Positions 27,635 to 38,313 are shown, counted from the stretch's first letter. The stretch is 64,000 nucleotides of DNA from CAWBUW01 sp963792075 (GCA_963792075.1 CAWBUW010000012.1:2232001-2296000); one strand, 5' to 3'. The notes: a model not told the origin generated them from the letters alone. Program-made: numbers and translations.

Positions 27635-27658
27635 AGGTTTCTTTCTTTCCAAAATCTT

Positions 27659-30600
27659 TTACACCGCCTCCAATACCTGCCTGTACAACTGGGCGGGGGT
27701 ATGCATGTTCTCCGGGCTGCCTCCCCAGGTGAAGGGACGCAGGCGAACCGTAAAGCGATAATCCTGGGGTTGGATCAGGTACTGTGGCAGTGGTCCAGGC
27801 CCGCAAGAGTTGCTGCCCAGGCCGGCCTGCAAATGATCCAGGTTGAGGATTATATCCCCACTAGGTTTTAGCTCGTGTGCGTGCCTGGCGATGGTCAGGT
27901 CCTCAGTGGTGAACTCCTGGGCTGAAATGTTGAGCAGCGCCTGGCCGGGCAGGGCACTGGCAAAGAGCCCTGCGCCCTGGAGGTCGCTGAGCACCACCCA
28001 GCGCACATCAGATTTATTGCCGTATTCCTGTGGGTAAATGTAAGGCACGTACTGCTCTTTGACCAGGCCACGATACACCCCCACAAGTGCGGACTCTTTA
28101 CGATCGCTATAGTTTTCGTGTGGCCCGCGGCCGTACCAGGCCAGGCGATCCATACGTCCCGGCAGTCGCATTTGCAATCCAAGGCGAGGCAGCGGCGGTA
28201 AGAGCCATTCGGGCGGCTGGCCGGGTTTCAAGTGGTGGTTGGGGATGGGCAGCTTTGTGTGCAATGGCGAGACTCTCGTTTCGATCAGGAGATCACCGCT
28301 GCCATAGATTGTATAACGCTGGGTCACAGAGAAGGCCGGGCGCACAGCATAGCCGCCCCAGATTGCTTCACTTTCCAGGACAACCGCCTGGGGCAGTGCC
28401 TGGACAAGCTCAAAGCGGCGCAGGTTTTGCTGCATGCGGTCATAGCCGGCAAGATGCCATTCTTTGGCGATGTGAACATCGTTGTCGGTGGGTGCGCGCC
28501 AGAAGTTGAGCTGTGGGCCCTGGCAAAGCAGGGAAGTTTTATTCCAGTGCCATTCCTCCAGCCGCGCCCGGAAGGTGTCGAAAACCAGGTCGAAATTCTC
28601 GCCCATGATCGAGAGGCAATTGCTTTCTGCATTGATTTTCAGCGCAGGCATGTTCGCGAGTTTGAGCTGCTGTGGTGCTGTAAGCTTGGCGACTTCAACT
28701 TCACCATCGATGGGGTGGACCAGGAATTGGGCGGCAGCAACTTCAAAACCGCGCCTGGCCCAGGGCTCATCCTGGTTCAGGCGGAAGCTCAGGTTCAGCC
28801 AAACCTCTATCCCAGGTTGGGTTTGGGGGAGGCGATAAGGGATTTGGACAGACATAGTTCCCTGGGGTTCGATTTCCATCCTGGGCAGGCTTCCCTGTTG
28901 GGCTGTCTCACCATCCACAACTAACTCCCACTTACCTTCCAGGTGTTCGGCGGTACGGAAATAGTGGCGATTGTGGAGGGTGACCTTGCCAGTTGGCAGG
29001 TGATCGGCGCTCACCGCGATGGGTTCTAATATCTTTTTGAGCTCGATCAGGCCAGAATGTGGCTGCCGGTCGGGGAAGCTCAGGCCGTCGATGCAAAAAT
29101 TACCATCGTTAGGTTCGTCACCAAAATCACCACCGTAAGCGAACCATTCGGTGCCCTCGGGGGTATGCCTGCGGATACCATGGTCGGCCCATTCCCACAC
29201 GCAGCCGCCCATCAGGCGGGGAAATTTGTAAATGGCCTCCCAGTATTCTTTCAGGTTACCTGGACCATTCCCCATGGCGTGAGCGTACTCGCACATAAAG
29301 AAGGGACGCGTCTCGTTTCCCTTCTCACCTTCTTCTATCAGTTGGGATACCTTGGGGTACATCACGCTGACGATATCGACCACGCCTTCTGTCGGCAGCT
29401 TGCTGAGGTTCCATAAACTGGTCGCGCCTTCGTAGTGCACCGGGCGAAGGGGATCATGCCGGTGGATCCACTCTGCCATGGCGCGGTGGTTGTTGCCGTA
29501 ACCGGACTCGTTGCCCAGCGACCAGATGATCACGCAAGGATGGTTTTTGTCGCGTTCGACCAGGCGCCTGGCGCGATCCAGGTAAGCCTCTCGCCACTGG
29601 GGAGCGTTGCTGATCTGGCTCGCATCGAGCACATATTCGAAGCCATGACATTCCAGATCAGCTTCATCAATTACGTACAGGCCGTATTGGTCACATAAGT
29701 CATACCAGCGCGGGTCATTGGGGTAGTGGGAGGTGCGGACAGTATCCACGTTATTCTGTTTCATCAGCAGAATATCCTGCACCATGGCCTCGAACGAGAC
29801 GGTATGTCCGGTATCAGGAGATGATTCGTGGCGGTTGACGCCGTGCAGCTTGACCGGCTGTCCGTTGATCCGGAAGACACCTTCCACGATTTCCACGGTG
29901 CGGAAACCGGTCCTGAAACTTTCTACTTCGATCAGTTTGCCATCCTGGTACAGGTCGAGCAGCAGCGTATAGAGATAAGGCTTCTCGGCCGACCACAGGT
30001 GCGGGGTTTCTATAACCATAGCGGCAGCCAGTTCTACTTCTTCCCCTCCCCAAGCCCGGCGCCCGCGACTTCAGCAGTGGACAAGCCTGCCTCGCAAACT
30101 GTGTCGCCGGTGGCATTCACCAGGCGGGCAGTGACCTTTTGCGCTAATTGGGGATGGGCTGTGTAGTTTTTGAGCCGGGCTTTGATCTCCAATGTGCCCT
30201 GTTGGTAGAACGGATCAAGCAGTGGGGTGAGCGTGACGTCGCGCAGGTGTAAGCCTGGCGTGGCAAAGAGAGCCACGTCGCGGAAGATGCCGCTCAAACG
30301 CCACATATCCTGATCTTCTAGATAAGAGCCGTCACTCCATTGGAAGACCATAACCGCCAGGCAATTCTCACCCGGACGCACAAATGGGGTGATGTTGAAC
30401 TCGGCAGGCATGTGTGATCCCTGGCTATACCCAACTTGCTGCCCGTTGATCCACAAATAGAAAGCAGAGTCCACACCGCCGAACTCAATGAAGACCTGTT
30501 TCCTATCCCAGGCTGGCGGAAGATGGAAGCGGGTGCGATACAGGCCAACCGGATTGTCTTGCGGGACACGCGGCGGATCGACTGGGTAGGGGTAAGCCAT

Positions 30601-30918
30601 GTTGGTGTAATTCGGCTTGCCATAACCGTACATTTGCCAGTTGCCGGGCACGGGGAGTGTACCCCACCCCTCGCCGGGAAAGTCCTCAGTTTCAAACCCT
30701 GTAGGAACGGCCAGCGGGTTGAGGGCATAAAAAAAACTCCATTCACCGTTGAGTAATTTGAAAAAAGGAGACGCCTCGCGCTGCACGTTCAAGGCGCTGG
30801 CTTCATCCGCAAAGGGCAGTAAAGTTGCGTGGGCAGGCTCGCGGCTGCGCTGTAAGACGCCAGGGTTTTCCCAATCTTTGATCGAAGCATCAAACAAAGC
30901 AGGTAATGAGCTGGTCAT
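27659..30918 (-). pseudogene. lacZ: GH2 beta-galactosidase LacZ with one frameshift
   Basis: The N-terminal part (30918 down to 30034) covers the sugar-binding domain (WSDGSYLEDQDMWRLSGIFRDV). The second part (about 30050 down to 27659) continues in another frame with EEVELAAAMVIETPHLWSAEKPYLY. It holds the acid/base Glu in SLGNESGYGNN, the nucleophile Glu in FMCEYAHAMGNGPGN and a C-terminal bgal small-chain domain. Joined, it is about 1,086 residues, normal for long LacZ. The break falls in GGGGAGGGG near 30045; adding one G restores the frame. The gene is otherwise undamaged, so a sequencing error is as likely as a real mutation. The ATG at 30918 has GAAGGAG. It is divergent from galT-galK. 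Confidence 0.88.
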
Positions 30919-30953
30919 GGGGGGCTCCTTCGAAAAAGGCAATCCGGCAGGGT

Positions 30954-30995
30954 CGGCTGTTTGTTTTGGAGAGGCCTCTCCAAAACAAACAGCCG
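30954..30995. repeat. Intergenic palindrome H3
   Basis: A perfect 42-base palindrome (21-bp arms meeting at AGGCCT, 30973-30976), in the divergent lacZ/galT control region. It could be a symmetric operator for a galactose-responsive regulator or a cruciform/hairpin element like those elsewhere in the window. Confidence 0.75.
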
Positions 30996-31009
30996 GTCAC
31001 CATGTAAAG

Positions 31010-31015
31010 TATAAT
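31010..31015 (+). promoter_or_regulatory. -10 box of the galT-galK operon
   Basis: A perfect TATAAT 42 bases before the galT ATG. No convincing -35 hexamer is visible at the right spacing; palindrome H3 lies where an operator would be expected, so activation or repression there is plausible. Confidence 0.45.
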
Positions 31016-31056
31016 CGAAGTGCATAACCTGGTTCATTATTTCATAGAGGAATATT

Positions 31057-32082
31057 ATGTTTGACCAACATCACCGCCGGTATAACCCGCTGATCGATGA
31101 GTGGGTGCTGGTGTCGCCGCACCGCACCCGCCGCCCCTGGCAGGGACAGGTGGAGAAACTACCGGATGAAACCCGCCCTGCTCTTGATCCTAACTGTTAT
31201 CTGTGCCCAGGAAATACCCGCGCCGGTGGGATTCAAAACCCGGTCTACGAGGGTACTTTTGTATTCACCAATGATTTTGCCGCTTTGCTTCCGGAAGTGC
31301 CTTCTGCAAGTTTGGACGAAAGCGGGCTGCTGCGCGCCGAATCTGAGCCCGGTACCTGCCGGGTGGTGTGCTTTTCACCTCGGCATGATCTTTCTTTAGC
31401 AGAGATGGAAATTGCAGACATTGCGCGCGTGGTAAACACCTGGATGGCGCAGACAGCCGAATTGGGCCAAACCTACCGTTGGGTACAGATATTTGAGAAT
31501 AAAGGTGCGGTGATGGGCTGTTCCAATCCACACCCGCACGGGCAAATCTGGGCCGGCGACAGCCTGCCGGATCTCCCGGCACACGAGCAGCGCCAACAGC
31601 AGGCGTACTTTGCCGAACATGGCCGTCCCTTGTTGGTGGATTACCAGGAATTAGAGCAGCAGCGAGGGGATCGCTGCGTGGTGGAAAACGCTGAGTGGCT
31701 GGCGGTGGTACCTTTCTGGGCTGTCTGGCCGTTTGAGACCTTACTACTGCCGCGCCGGCATACGCTGCGCCTCACGGATCTGGATGCGTCACAGCAGCAA
31801 GGGCTGGCCGAGATCCTCAAGCAACTCCTGGTACGCTACGACAACCTGTTTGAGACCTCGTTCCCGTACTCGATGGGCTGGCACGGTGCGCCGTACAAAA
31901 CAGCAGCAGTCGAACACTGGCAGTTGCATGCCCATTTTTATCCGCCGCTGCTCCGTTCTGCAACGGTGAAGAAGTTTATGGTTGGCTACGAGATGCTTTC
32001 CGAAGCGCAGCGAGACCTGACCCCGGAACAGGCGGCTGAGCGCTTGCGCAGCCAGTCTGGTGTGCATTACAAGGGGAAATGA
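31057..32082 (+). CDS. galT: Galactose-1-phosphate uridylyltransferase
   Basis: A 341-residue protein of the histidine triad superfamily, with the active-site motif NPHPHGQIWAG. The metal-binding Cys residues are in NCYLCPGNTRAGG (about residues 46-59). It transfers UMP between glucose-1-phosphate and galactose-1-phosphate in the Leloir pathway. AGAGG precedes the ATG. It lies one base from galK. Confidence 0.94.
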   Translation: MFDQHHRRYNPLIDEWVLVSPHRTRRPWQGQVEKLPDETRPALDPNCYLCPGNTRAGGIQNPVYEGTFVFTNDFAALLPEVPSASLDESGLLRAESEPGTCRVVCFSPRHDLSLAEMEIADIARVVNTWMAQTAELGQTYRWVQIFENKGAVMGCSNPHPHGQIWAGDSLPDLPAHEQRQQQAYFAEHGRPLLVDYQELEQQRGDRCVVENAEWLAVVPFWAVWPFETLLLPRRHTLRLTDLDASQQQGLAEILKQLLVRYDNLFETSFPYSMGWHGAPYKTAAVEHWQLHAHFYPPLLRSATVKKFMVGYEMLSEAQRDLTPEQAAERLRSQSGVHYKGK

Positions 32083-32083
32083 A

Positions 32084-33226
32084 ATGGACATTCAAGAACG
32101 GATTGCCCAGGATTACCAGGCTCGCTTTGGAGAAGCACCCCACCGCTGGACGCGTGCGCCGGGCAGGGTCAACTTGATCGGCGAACATACGGATTATAAC
32201 GATGGTTTTGTCTTCCCTGTAGCCATCGACCGGGCGATCTGGATCGCTATTCGGCGGCGGACCGATCGCAAGGTACGGGTGTATTCATTGGATTTTGACT
32301 CCGAGGGTTGCTTTTCGCTGGACAAACTGGAGCATGGTCCCAAGTCCTGGCTGGAATACGTGAAGGGCGTTGCTTTTGCTCTGCAAGAGAATGGCCACAA
32401 GCTGGAGGGCTGGGAAGGGGTAATGGCAGGGAACGTGCCCGTGGGAGCAGGCCTGTCCTCTTCAGCCGCGCTGGAGATGGCCGTGGCACGCGCGTTTGCG
32501 GTCTCTTCTGATCTAACCTGGGACCCGGCCAGGATGGCGCGCGCCGGGCAGCAAGCCGAAAATGCCTGGTTGGGCTTGAACACAGGCATTATGGACCAGA
32601 TGATTTCCGCAGCGGGCAAGGCCGGACATGCCCTGTTGATCGACTGCCGCAGTCTGGAAACCATGCTGGCGCCCATGCCCAGGCATGCAGTGGTGGTCAT
32701 CATGGATACGATGACCCGGCGCGGCTTGATCAACTCGGCTTATAACGAGCGCTTTGCCGAATGTAAGGCTGCAGCGCGCTTTTTCAACGTGCCCGCGCTG
32801 CGCGATGTGACGCTCGCTCAGTTCAACTCTTTGGGCGGCGGGCTGGATCCCGTGGTTCGGCGCCGGGCGCGCCATGTCATCTCTGAAAACGAGCGTACGC
32901 TGAATGCATTGGATGCCATGCGGCAGGATGACGCCGCCCGCCTGGGGCGGCTGATGAATGCCTCCCATGCCAGTTTGCGGGATGATTTTGAAGTGTGTAA
33001 CAAGGAATTAAATCTGATCGTAGCCCTGGCGCAAGCACAGCCAGGCTGCCTTGGGGCGCGCATGACGGGCGCAGGTTTTGGCGGCTGCGCGGTTGCTCTC
33101 GTGTCAGAGGAGCAGGCCGCGCAGTTTTCCGCGGCCGTGAGCCAGGGTTATGCTGCCGCGACCGGATTGACCCCTAACCTGTACTTGTGCACGGCCTCCG
33201 AGGGCGCTGAAACCTGGCTCGTGTAA
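32084..33226 (+). CDS. galK: Galactokinase
   Basis: A 380-residue GHMP kinase. It carries RAPGRVNLIGEHTDYNDGFVFPVA (galactokinase signature), the ATP loop GNVPVGAGLSSSAALEMA and the C-terminal GAGFGGCAVAL. It phosphorylates galactose at C1. The ATG at 32084 follows the galT stop by one base, so they form an operon. No galE is in the window, so epimerisation must be encoded elsewhere. Confidence 0.94.
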   Translation: MDIQERIAQDYQARFGEAPHRWTRAPGRVNLIGEHTDYNDGFVFPVAIDRAIWIAIRRRTDRKVRVYSLDFDSEGCFSLDKLEHGPKSWLEYVKGVAFALQENGHKLEGWEGVMAGNVPVGAGLSSSAALEMAVARAFAVSSDLTWDPARMARAGQQAENAWLGLNTGIMDQMISAAGKAGHALLIDCRSLETMLAPMPRHAVVVIMDTMTRRGLINSAYNERFAECKAAARFFNVPALRDVTLAQFNSLGGGLDPVVRRRARHVISENERTLNALDAMRQDDAARLGRLMNASHASLRDDFEVCNKELNLIVALAQAQPGCLGARMTGAGFGGCAVALVSEEQAAQFSAAVSQGYAAATGLTPNLYLCTASEGAETWLV

Positions 33227-33259
33227 CTCGAGCGGATATCAGTATTGAGGTAGGCAGGG

Positions 33260-34114
33260 TCAAGTCTCAGCCTGGCGAGCGCTGACTACCGCTCGCAGTG
33301 TGATTGCGCCTAACACCAGCGCCCCGCCGAGCACTGCCAGCGGGCCGGGAGTTTCCTTCAGGAAGATGAAAACCCAGACCGGGTTGAGCACGGGTTCGAG
33401 CGTCAAAATCAGGGTTGATTCAAGCGCCTGGACATGCCGGATAGCCCAGCCATACAGCAGGTTGGGCAGGCCGATCTGAAGAACGCCCAGGAAAAGGATG
33501 ATGCCCAGGTCAGGCAGGGTAAAGCCTGCCTGGTATTCACGGACCATGGACGGCAGACCCACCAGGCCTCCCAGCACGCTGCCGAGCAGCAGCGTATGTA
33601 CGGGCGAGGCGTCTTTCTGGCTGCGCAGGCTGAGCATCATCGCAGCCATGCACACCCCGCTCAGAGCGGCGATCAGGTTCCCGACCAATCCGGAGGGGCT
33701 CAATTGGTCGCCAAAGAAGAGGAACATGCCGCTGAAAATAACCAGCATGGCGATCCAATCCATCTTATGTGGACGTTCGCCCAGCAGCCACCAGCCAAAG
33801 AGCAGGATGTAGATGGGCGCCGTGTACTGTAGAAAGATCACATTGGCAGATGTGGTCAGCTTCGTGGCGATGATGAAGGTAAGCTGAGTAGCTACGAAGG
33901 CCACTGCACCAAACACTTCCGGCCATGTCCAACGGCGAGGGAAGCCACGCAGGTAGACCAGGAAAACGATCATAGCGACCAGGCTGCGTCCCCCGAGGAT
34001 AGAGAGCGGCTGCCAGTTGATCAGTTTAATAAAAATGCCACTGCTGCTCCATAGAATACCTGTAAGGGCGAGTGACAGTACTGCGCGCTGGCGTAAAGTA
34101 AAGGTCGAATGCAC
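33260..34114 (-). CDS. EamA/DMT-family transporter
   Basis: A 284-residue membrane protein with ten hydrophobic segments in two EamA repeats. The first begins LALTGILWSSSGIFIKLI and the second GVCMAAMMLSLRSQK. Family members export metabolites, but the substrate cannot be predicted. The start is GTG at 34114 with AGGATAT upstream. It converges with galK and diverges from the diguanylate cyclase. Confidence 0.82.
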   Translation of the reverse strand: MHSTFTLRQRAVLSLALTGILWSSSGIFIKLINWQPLSILGGRSLVAMIVFLVYLRGFPRRWTWPEVFGAVAFVATQLTFIIATKLTTSANVIFLQYTAPIYILLFGWWLLGERPHKMDWIAMLVIFSGMFLFFGDQLSPSGLVGNLIAALSGVCMAAMMLSLRSQKDASPVHTLLLGSVLGGLVGLPSMVREYQAGFTLPDLGIILFLGVLQIGLPNLLYGWAIRHVQALESTLILTLEPVLNPVWVFIFLKETPGPLAVLGGALVLGAITLRAVVSARQAET

Positions 34115-34292
34115 GTCTCGAATATCCTGTTACAGTCAATTGTACTCTAGTGTAACCGCAAAACACCCCACAGTTTCTTCTTTTACCCCCAAACCACAGT
34201 TTTTTGTTAGAATGAGAGTGGAATTGAGCGCAGGTATGTCAACCTTAAAGAGGCCCAATTGCTTGAGCAGCCACCGGAGAAAGATAAGAGCA

Positions 34293-35792
34293 ATGATGTT
34301 AGCCATGAAGAGTGAGCGCCCTGCAGCAGATATCTTAATTGTGGACGATATGCCCGACAACTTGCATATCCTGTCGCAGACGCTGAAGCGCCTCGGGTAT
34401 AAAGTCCGCGCTGTAATGGATGGGGAATTGGCGCTCACCGCTGCCCAGGCAGCGACACCTGACCTGATCATGCTGGATGTGGATATGCCGGGCATGGATG
34501 GCTACGAGACCTGCCGCCGTTTGAAAGCAGATGCGCGCACTACAGATACCCCGGTCATCTTCATTAGCGCGCTGGGAGATGTGACCGCCAAGGTCAAAGC
34601 ATTCGAGGCAGGCGGCGTAGATTACGTAACCAAGCCTTTTCACATCGAAGAAGTCCAGGCACGCATTGAAACTCACCTGGCGCTGCGCAAGCTGCAAAAG
34701 GAATTGGAGCAAACGAACTGGGTTTTGGAACAGCGGCTCAAGGATCTGAGCGCCGCGCGTGAGGCAGAACGGGAGCAGCACCAACTGGCAGAGACACTGC
34801 GTGACACCATTGCGGCGCTCAACAGCTCGTTGAATTATGAAGAGGTGTTGAACCTGATCCTGGATAACCTGGGGAAAGTTGTGCCGCACCATTCAGCCAG
34901 CCTGGCGCTGGTAGATGAAAAAGGCATGGTCCAGGTGGAGCGCACCCGCGGCTACACAGAAGAAGAAGGGGTTGTAGTATGTAGTTTCTCTCACATACCG
35001 GCGCGCTCCCATTACATCTGGCGGCATGTGATCGAAACCTGCCAACCCGTGTTCGTCCTGGATACGGGGCAAGATGCTGAATGGGCGGCTCAGCCTCTGC
35101 TGCCCTGGGCGCGCTCATATGCGTGCGCACCCACCGTCGTCAAAGGGAAGGTGATTGGTTTTCTCAACCTGGAAAGCCGCCAACCGGGATATTTTTCGGA
35201 GAACCATATCTGGCGCCTTCAGGCTTTTGCCGATCAGGCCGCGGTGGCGATTGAAAAAGCACGCCTTTTCGACGAGACCCAGCGCCTGGCGATTACGGAT
35301 GGATTAACGGGCGTCTTTAATCGCCGCCATCTGCTGCTTTTGTGCGAACAAGAATACGAGCGTACCCGGCGCTTCCGCCATCACTTATCCGTGATCATGG
35401 CAGACATCGATCATTTCAAGCTCGTCAACGATACTTATGGTCATCCAACCGGTGACCTGGTATTGCAGACACTGGCACGCTTGTTCCAGGAGAATTTACG
35501 TACGGTAGACTTGTTGGGTCGCTATGGAGGGGAAGAGTTTTTGCTCCTGCTGCCTGAGACCAATTATGAACAAGCCATGGCTGCCGCCGAACGGTTGCGA
35601 GCGCAGATTGAATTGGCCCATACCTCCGAAATTTCCCCCGTGGCGGTAACGATCAGCCTGGGAGTGGCTTCAGGAGAAGCTACTGACAGCCTGACACTGA
35701 ATGCGTTGATCAAATTGGCCGATGATGCCTTATATGCCGCCAAAGCTGCTGGTCGAAACAGAGCAGTAGGAGTACAGCCGGTTAACGAGTGA
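34293..35792 (+). CDS. Diguanylate cyclase with REC, GAF and GGDEF domains
   Basis: A 499-residue protein. The receiver domain (about 10-125) has Asp in LIMLDVDMPGMDG and Lys in VTKPFHIEE. A short coiled coil, a GAF domain (about 170-315) and a GGDEF domain follow. The active motif reads GGEEF (RYGGEEFLLL) and is preceded by an RxxD inhibitory site (RTVD), so it should make c-di-GMP with product control. The start at 34293 follows GGAGAAAG. No cognate kinase is adjacent. Its 3' end overlaps the convergent M23 gene by 11 bases. Confidence 0.88.
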   Translation: MMLAMKSERPAADILIVDDMPDNLHILSQTLKRLGYKVRAVMDGELALTAAQAATPDLIMLDVDMPGMDGYETCRRLKADARTTDTPVIFISALGDVTAKVKAFEAGGVDYVTKPFHIEEVQARIETHLALRKLQKELEQTNWVLEQRLKDLSAAREAEREQHQLAETLRDTIAALNSSLNYEEVLNLILDNLGKVVPHHSASLALVDEKGMVQVERTRGYTEEEGVVVCSFSHIPARSHYIWRHVIETCQPVFVLDTGQDAEWAAQPLLPWARSYACAPTVVKGKVIGFLNLESRQPGYFSENHIWRLQAFADQAAVAIEKARLFDETQRLAITDGLTGVFNRRHLLLLCEQEYERTRRFRHHLSVIMADIDHFKLVNDTYGHPTGDLVLQTLARLFQENLRTVDLLGRYGGEEFLLLLPETNYEQAMAAAERLRAQIELAHTSEISPVAVTISLGVASGEATDSLTLNALIKLADDALYAAKAAGRNRAVGVQPVNE

Positions 35793-37410
35793 TGTAGCCG
35801 TAAGGCTCACCGTACATGCTGGGAGCTAACAGCACCCCATCTTTAACGATATCGCCGGTGTAATTATTTTCACTTGCCTGGGCCTGCCAACCACCCAGAA
35901 TAAATGGCAATGCACCTACCGCAGGAAGCCATTCGCCATTGTATTTGCGGCTGATATGTAGGTGGCGAGCTGTGGATACCCCGCTTTCGCAGGAAGGGTG
36001 GCCCAGACGGTCGCCCAGCGCCACCTGGGTGCCTGCTGGAACCCGTTCACTGGATGCCAGGTGAAGATGAACAATTACCCAGCCGGTTTGTTCATAGCCA
36101 TCGCCATCCAGATCCAGTGCTACAGCAGAATAGGCAGAACGGGCGATCAAGCCTGGGGCTGCAGCAGTGACCCAGTCTGACGATACCTGGCAGATGGGTT
36201 CGCTGCCATTGGGAGGTGCGAAATCTAAAGCGCCGCGTGGCGTACCGGCATTCCAGGCGTCATGGGGTCCACCGGTGAACTTCCAGCGTACGCCGACTTC
36301 AAAAGGGAGCTCCAAAGTAGGCTGGACTAAACCAACAGGCAGCAGCGGTTCGACCGCGGCCGCACGCACCCAGGGGTCTCCGTACATTCGCTGGTACAGT
36401 GCCGGGAAGCTACGGGGACCATACAGAGCATTTCGCCAGTCTTCTGGGTCCTTAAAGAACAGCCCAAAAAGATGCAGCAAAGATGCCGAGCCAGCGTTAA
36501 GGTCCGGGCTGATGCGCAATTGCTGCCCTTCCGGGTAGATCACGTGTAACAGGGTCCCTTGCCGCCAGCCATAATAGCCCACGTTGAGTTGGGTGGCGGT
36601 GATCTTGATTTCTTCGAAAAGGCCCGTTCGATTGGGTACGTAAAAACCGATGGGATATATTTCGGCATTCTGGTTTGGAGGCTGGCCAAAGACCCAACCG
36701 GAGCGGTATTCCAGCAGAGCCAGCAGCAGCCGCGGGTTGACCGATAGCTCTTCAGCCACGCGTTGAATGGCTTGCGCCCCAGAGATCACTTCGCCGTTAT
36801 ATTCCTCGGTGTATGTGCTCAGGAAACCGCCTGCCTGCTGGATGTAGGCAGACAGGTCAAAACCAATTGCGGAAGGTGAATAGACCAACTCACTGTCTGG
36901 CAGCAGGGGGTAAGGCAGCGTGGTATAACTGAGCTTCTTTGGGATGACCAGTGTGCTGCCAGGGTTCAGGTATCCCTCGCCAGTCCCCGTTTGAGCCGTG
37001 ATCACATCCAGGTCTACCATGAAGCGTAAAGCCACGCTCTGGGCTGTGTCTCCCCAGCGCACGGAGTAAGTGTAATTATCGCCAACGCTGGGCGGATAAT
37101 CGGGTAGAGGGGTCAGCGTGGCGAAGGGGCCTGCAGCGGCTGACGGGATGGCAGCCGGCGGCTCTGGAACGGAAGGGACTGGCGTGGAAGTGTCGCTGGA
37201 GGCTGGCTGAGTGGGTTTGGGCTCTGTAGGGTATGTGATTGGCCCTGGAGTGGGGGTAGGCAGCGACATTGCTTGCAAGGTCTGGTGCAGCGCTTCGGCT
37301 GGCTCAGGCGTGGGTGTGCGTTTTGCTGAGGAAAGGTTGCACGCCAGTGCGGGCAGGACGTTGATGAGCAGGAACAGGATGAGGAGGTTTCCCTTTTTAG
37401 ACCTTTTCAT
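35782..37410 (-). CDS. LysM and M23-like peptidase lipoprotein
   Basis: A 542-residue lipoprotein: signal peptide with lipobox LPALAC, a long Thr/Pro/Ser linker (about 30-105), a LysM repeat (YSVRWGDTAQSVALRF... LNPGSTLVIP, about 115-160), and a C-terminal M23-like domain. The metal residues appear as His in GGPHDAW, Asp in GALDFAPP and His in RHLHISRKYNG, with HLHLAS. The first His and the Asp are further apart than in standard M23 enzymes, a variant also seen in some cell-wall proteins. It likely binds and cuts peptidoglycan. The start at 37410 follows GGAG. Confidence 0.82.
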   Translation of the reverse strand: MKRSKKGNLLILFLLINVLPALACNLSSAKRTPTPEPAEALHQTLQAMSLPTPTPGPITYPTEPKPTQPASSDTSTPVPSVPEPPAAIPSAAAGPFATLTPLPDYPPSVGDNYTYSVRWGDTAQSVALRFMVDLDVITAQTGTGEGYLNPGSTLVIPKKLSYTTLPYPLLPDSELVYSPSAIGFDLSAYIQQAGGFLSTYTEEYNGEVISGAQAIQRVAEELSVNPRLLLALLEYRSGWVFGQPPNQNAEIYPIGFYVPNRTGLFEEIKITATQLNVGYYGWRQGTLLHVIYPEGQQLRISPDLNAGSASLLHLFGLFFKDPEDWRNALYGPRSFPALYQRMYGDPWVRAAAVEPLLPVGLVQPTLELPFEVGVRWKFTGGPHDAWNAGTPRGALDFAPPNGSEPICQVSSDWVTAAAPGLIARSAYSAVALDLDGDGYEQTGWVIVHLHLASSERVPAGTQVALGDRLGHPSCESGVSTARHLHISRKYNGEWLPAVGALPFILGGWQAQASENNYTGDIVKDGVLLAPSMYGEPYGYITR

Positions 37411-37417
37411 CAGGCGT

Positions 37418-38299
37418 TTATGCTCCAAACAAACCCAGCCACCATGCTGGCGTCCAAAAATGACCGATTTCGAAAAAAGTAGTGATCACAAAACTCCCTA
37501 CCAATAACCCTGCGCTGAAGGTGAGAAGCAGAAAATCATACCAGCGGTACTTTAGCTCATAGAGCCAGGTGCGTGGGCGCTGGCCGAAGCAGCGTAAATC
37601 CATGGCGTTGGTGATATCCTCGCCGCTAAGGATGGCATTCATCGTCACCGGGATCACCAGGGGCGCGATGCGGATGATCTGCTGGATCAAGCCTCCGTCC
37701 ATACGCTCAATTTTATAGCCCCGGGCGCGTTGGGCATCGTAAGTGGTACTGAAATCACGCGCCAGGGTAGGTACGTAGCGAAAGGCCAGCTCCATCGAAT
37801 AAGACAGCTTATCGGAAAGGCCCAGCCCGGCAAATGTCACTCCATACAGGCGCGGGTCCATCGTATAAGGGATCATCAAGAAAATAGCTGAAATGCTGCC
37901 GATACGCAGGAGCTGGCAGAATGCAAACCATAACCGTTCTGCAGTAAGCCCGAAATGCCAGATCCACCCGGTTAGCGGAACACGCACCCCCTCAGGCCAG
38001 ACGAGCAAACCGCCCGGCACCACCACACCGCCCGCACCCCCGCCGGTAAGGATGGTATTGATCACAATCATGGTGAACAGCAAGAATGCGACCAGGACCC
38101 ACCCCCGGCGCGTTTCTCGCCAGGTGGCGCGTGAGCTGGCATACCAGAATGCTGCCAGCAGGGCAAAGAAGATCAAGAAGCGCGCGTCCCAGAACATGGT
38201 CACCGAGAGCAGGAACGCGAAAGAGAAGATCCAGCGCGCGCGCGGGTCTAATTTTTCCATCCAACTCTGGTGAGGACGGTAGCGCCAGGAAACGATCAT
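37418..38299 (-). CDS. ecfT: ECF transporter T component
   Basis: A 293-residue membrane protein of the CbiQ/EcfT family. It has about five hydrophobic segments and the coupling-helix motifs ARG (DAQRARGYKIE) and a later AMDLRCFG, which connect to the ATPases. It is part of the ECF cassette, 59 bases from the S component across hairpin H4. The start at 38299 (MIVSWRYRPHQS) is preferred to 38338. Confidence 0.87.
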   Translation of the reverse strand: MIVSWRYRPHQSWMEKLDPRARWIFSFAFLLSVTMFWDARFLIFFALLAAFWYASSRATWRETRRGWVLVAFLLFTMIVINTILTGGGAGGVVVPGGLLVWPEGVRVPLTGWIWHFGLTAERLWFAFCQLLRIGSISAIFLMIPYTMDPRLYGVTFAGLGLSDKLSYSMELAFRYVPTLARDFSTTYDAQRARGYKIERMDGGLIQQIIRIAPLVIPVTMNAILSGEDITNAMDLRCFGQRPRTWLYELKYRWYDFLLLTFSAGLLVGSFVITTFFEIGHFWTPAWWLGLFGA

Positions 38300-38313
38300 A
38301 GGGGATCCGATAT

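Noticed and set aside
28850..28900. A tRNA-like TTCGA segment
   Set aside because: It lies in the lacZ coding region and no cloverleaf can be built around it.
30034..30060. Programmed frameshifting in lacZ
   Set aside because: No typical slippery heptamer with downstream pseudoknot is apparent, and LacZ is not known to use it; an indel is simpler.
37210..37340. Low-complexity repeat in the M23 lipoprotein gene
   Set aside because: It encodes the Thr/Pro linker of the lipoprotein and is not an independent repeat element.
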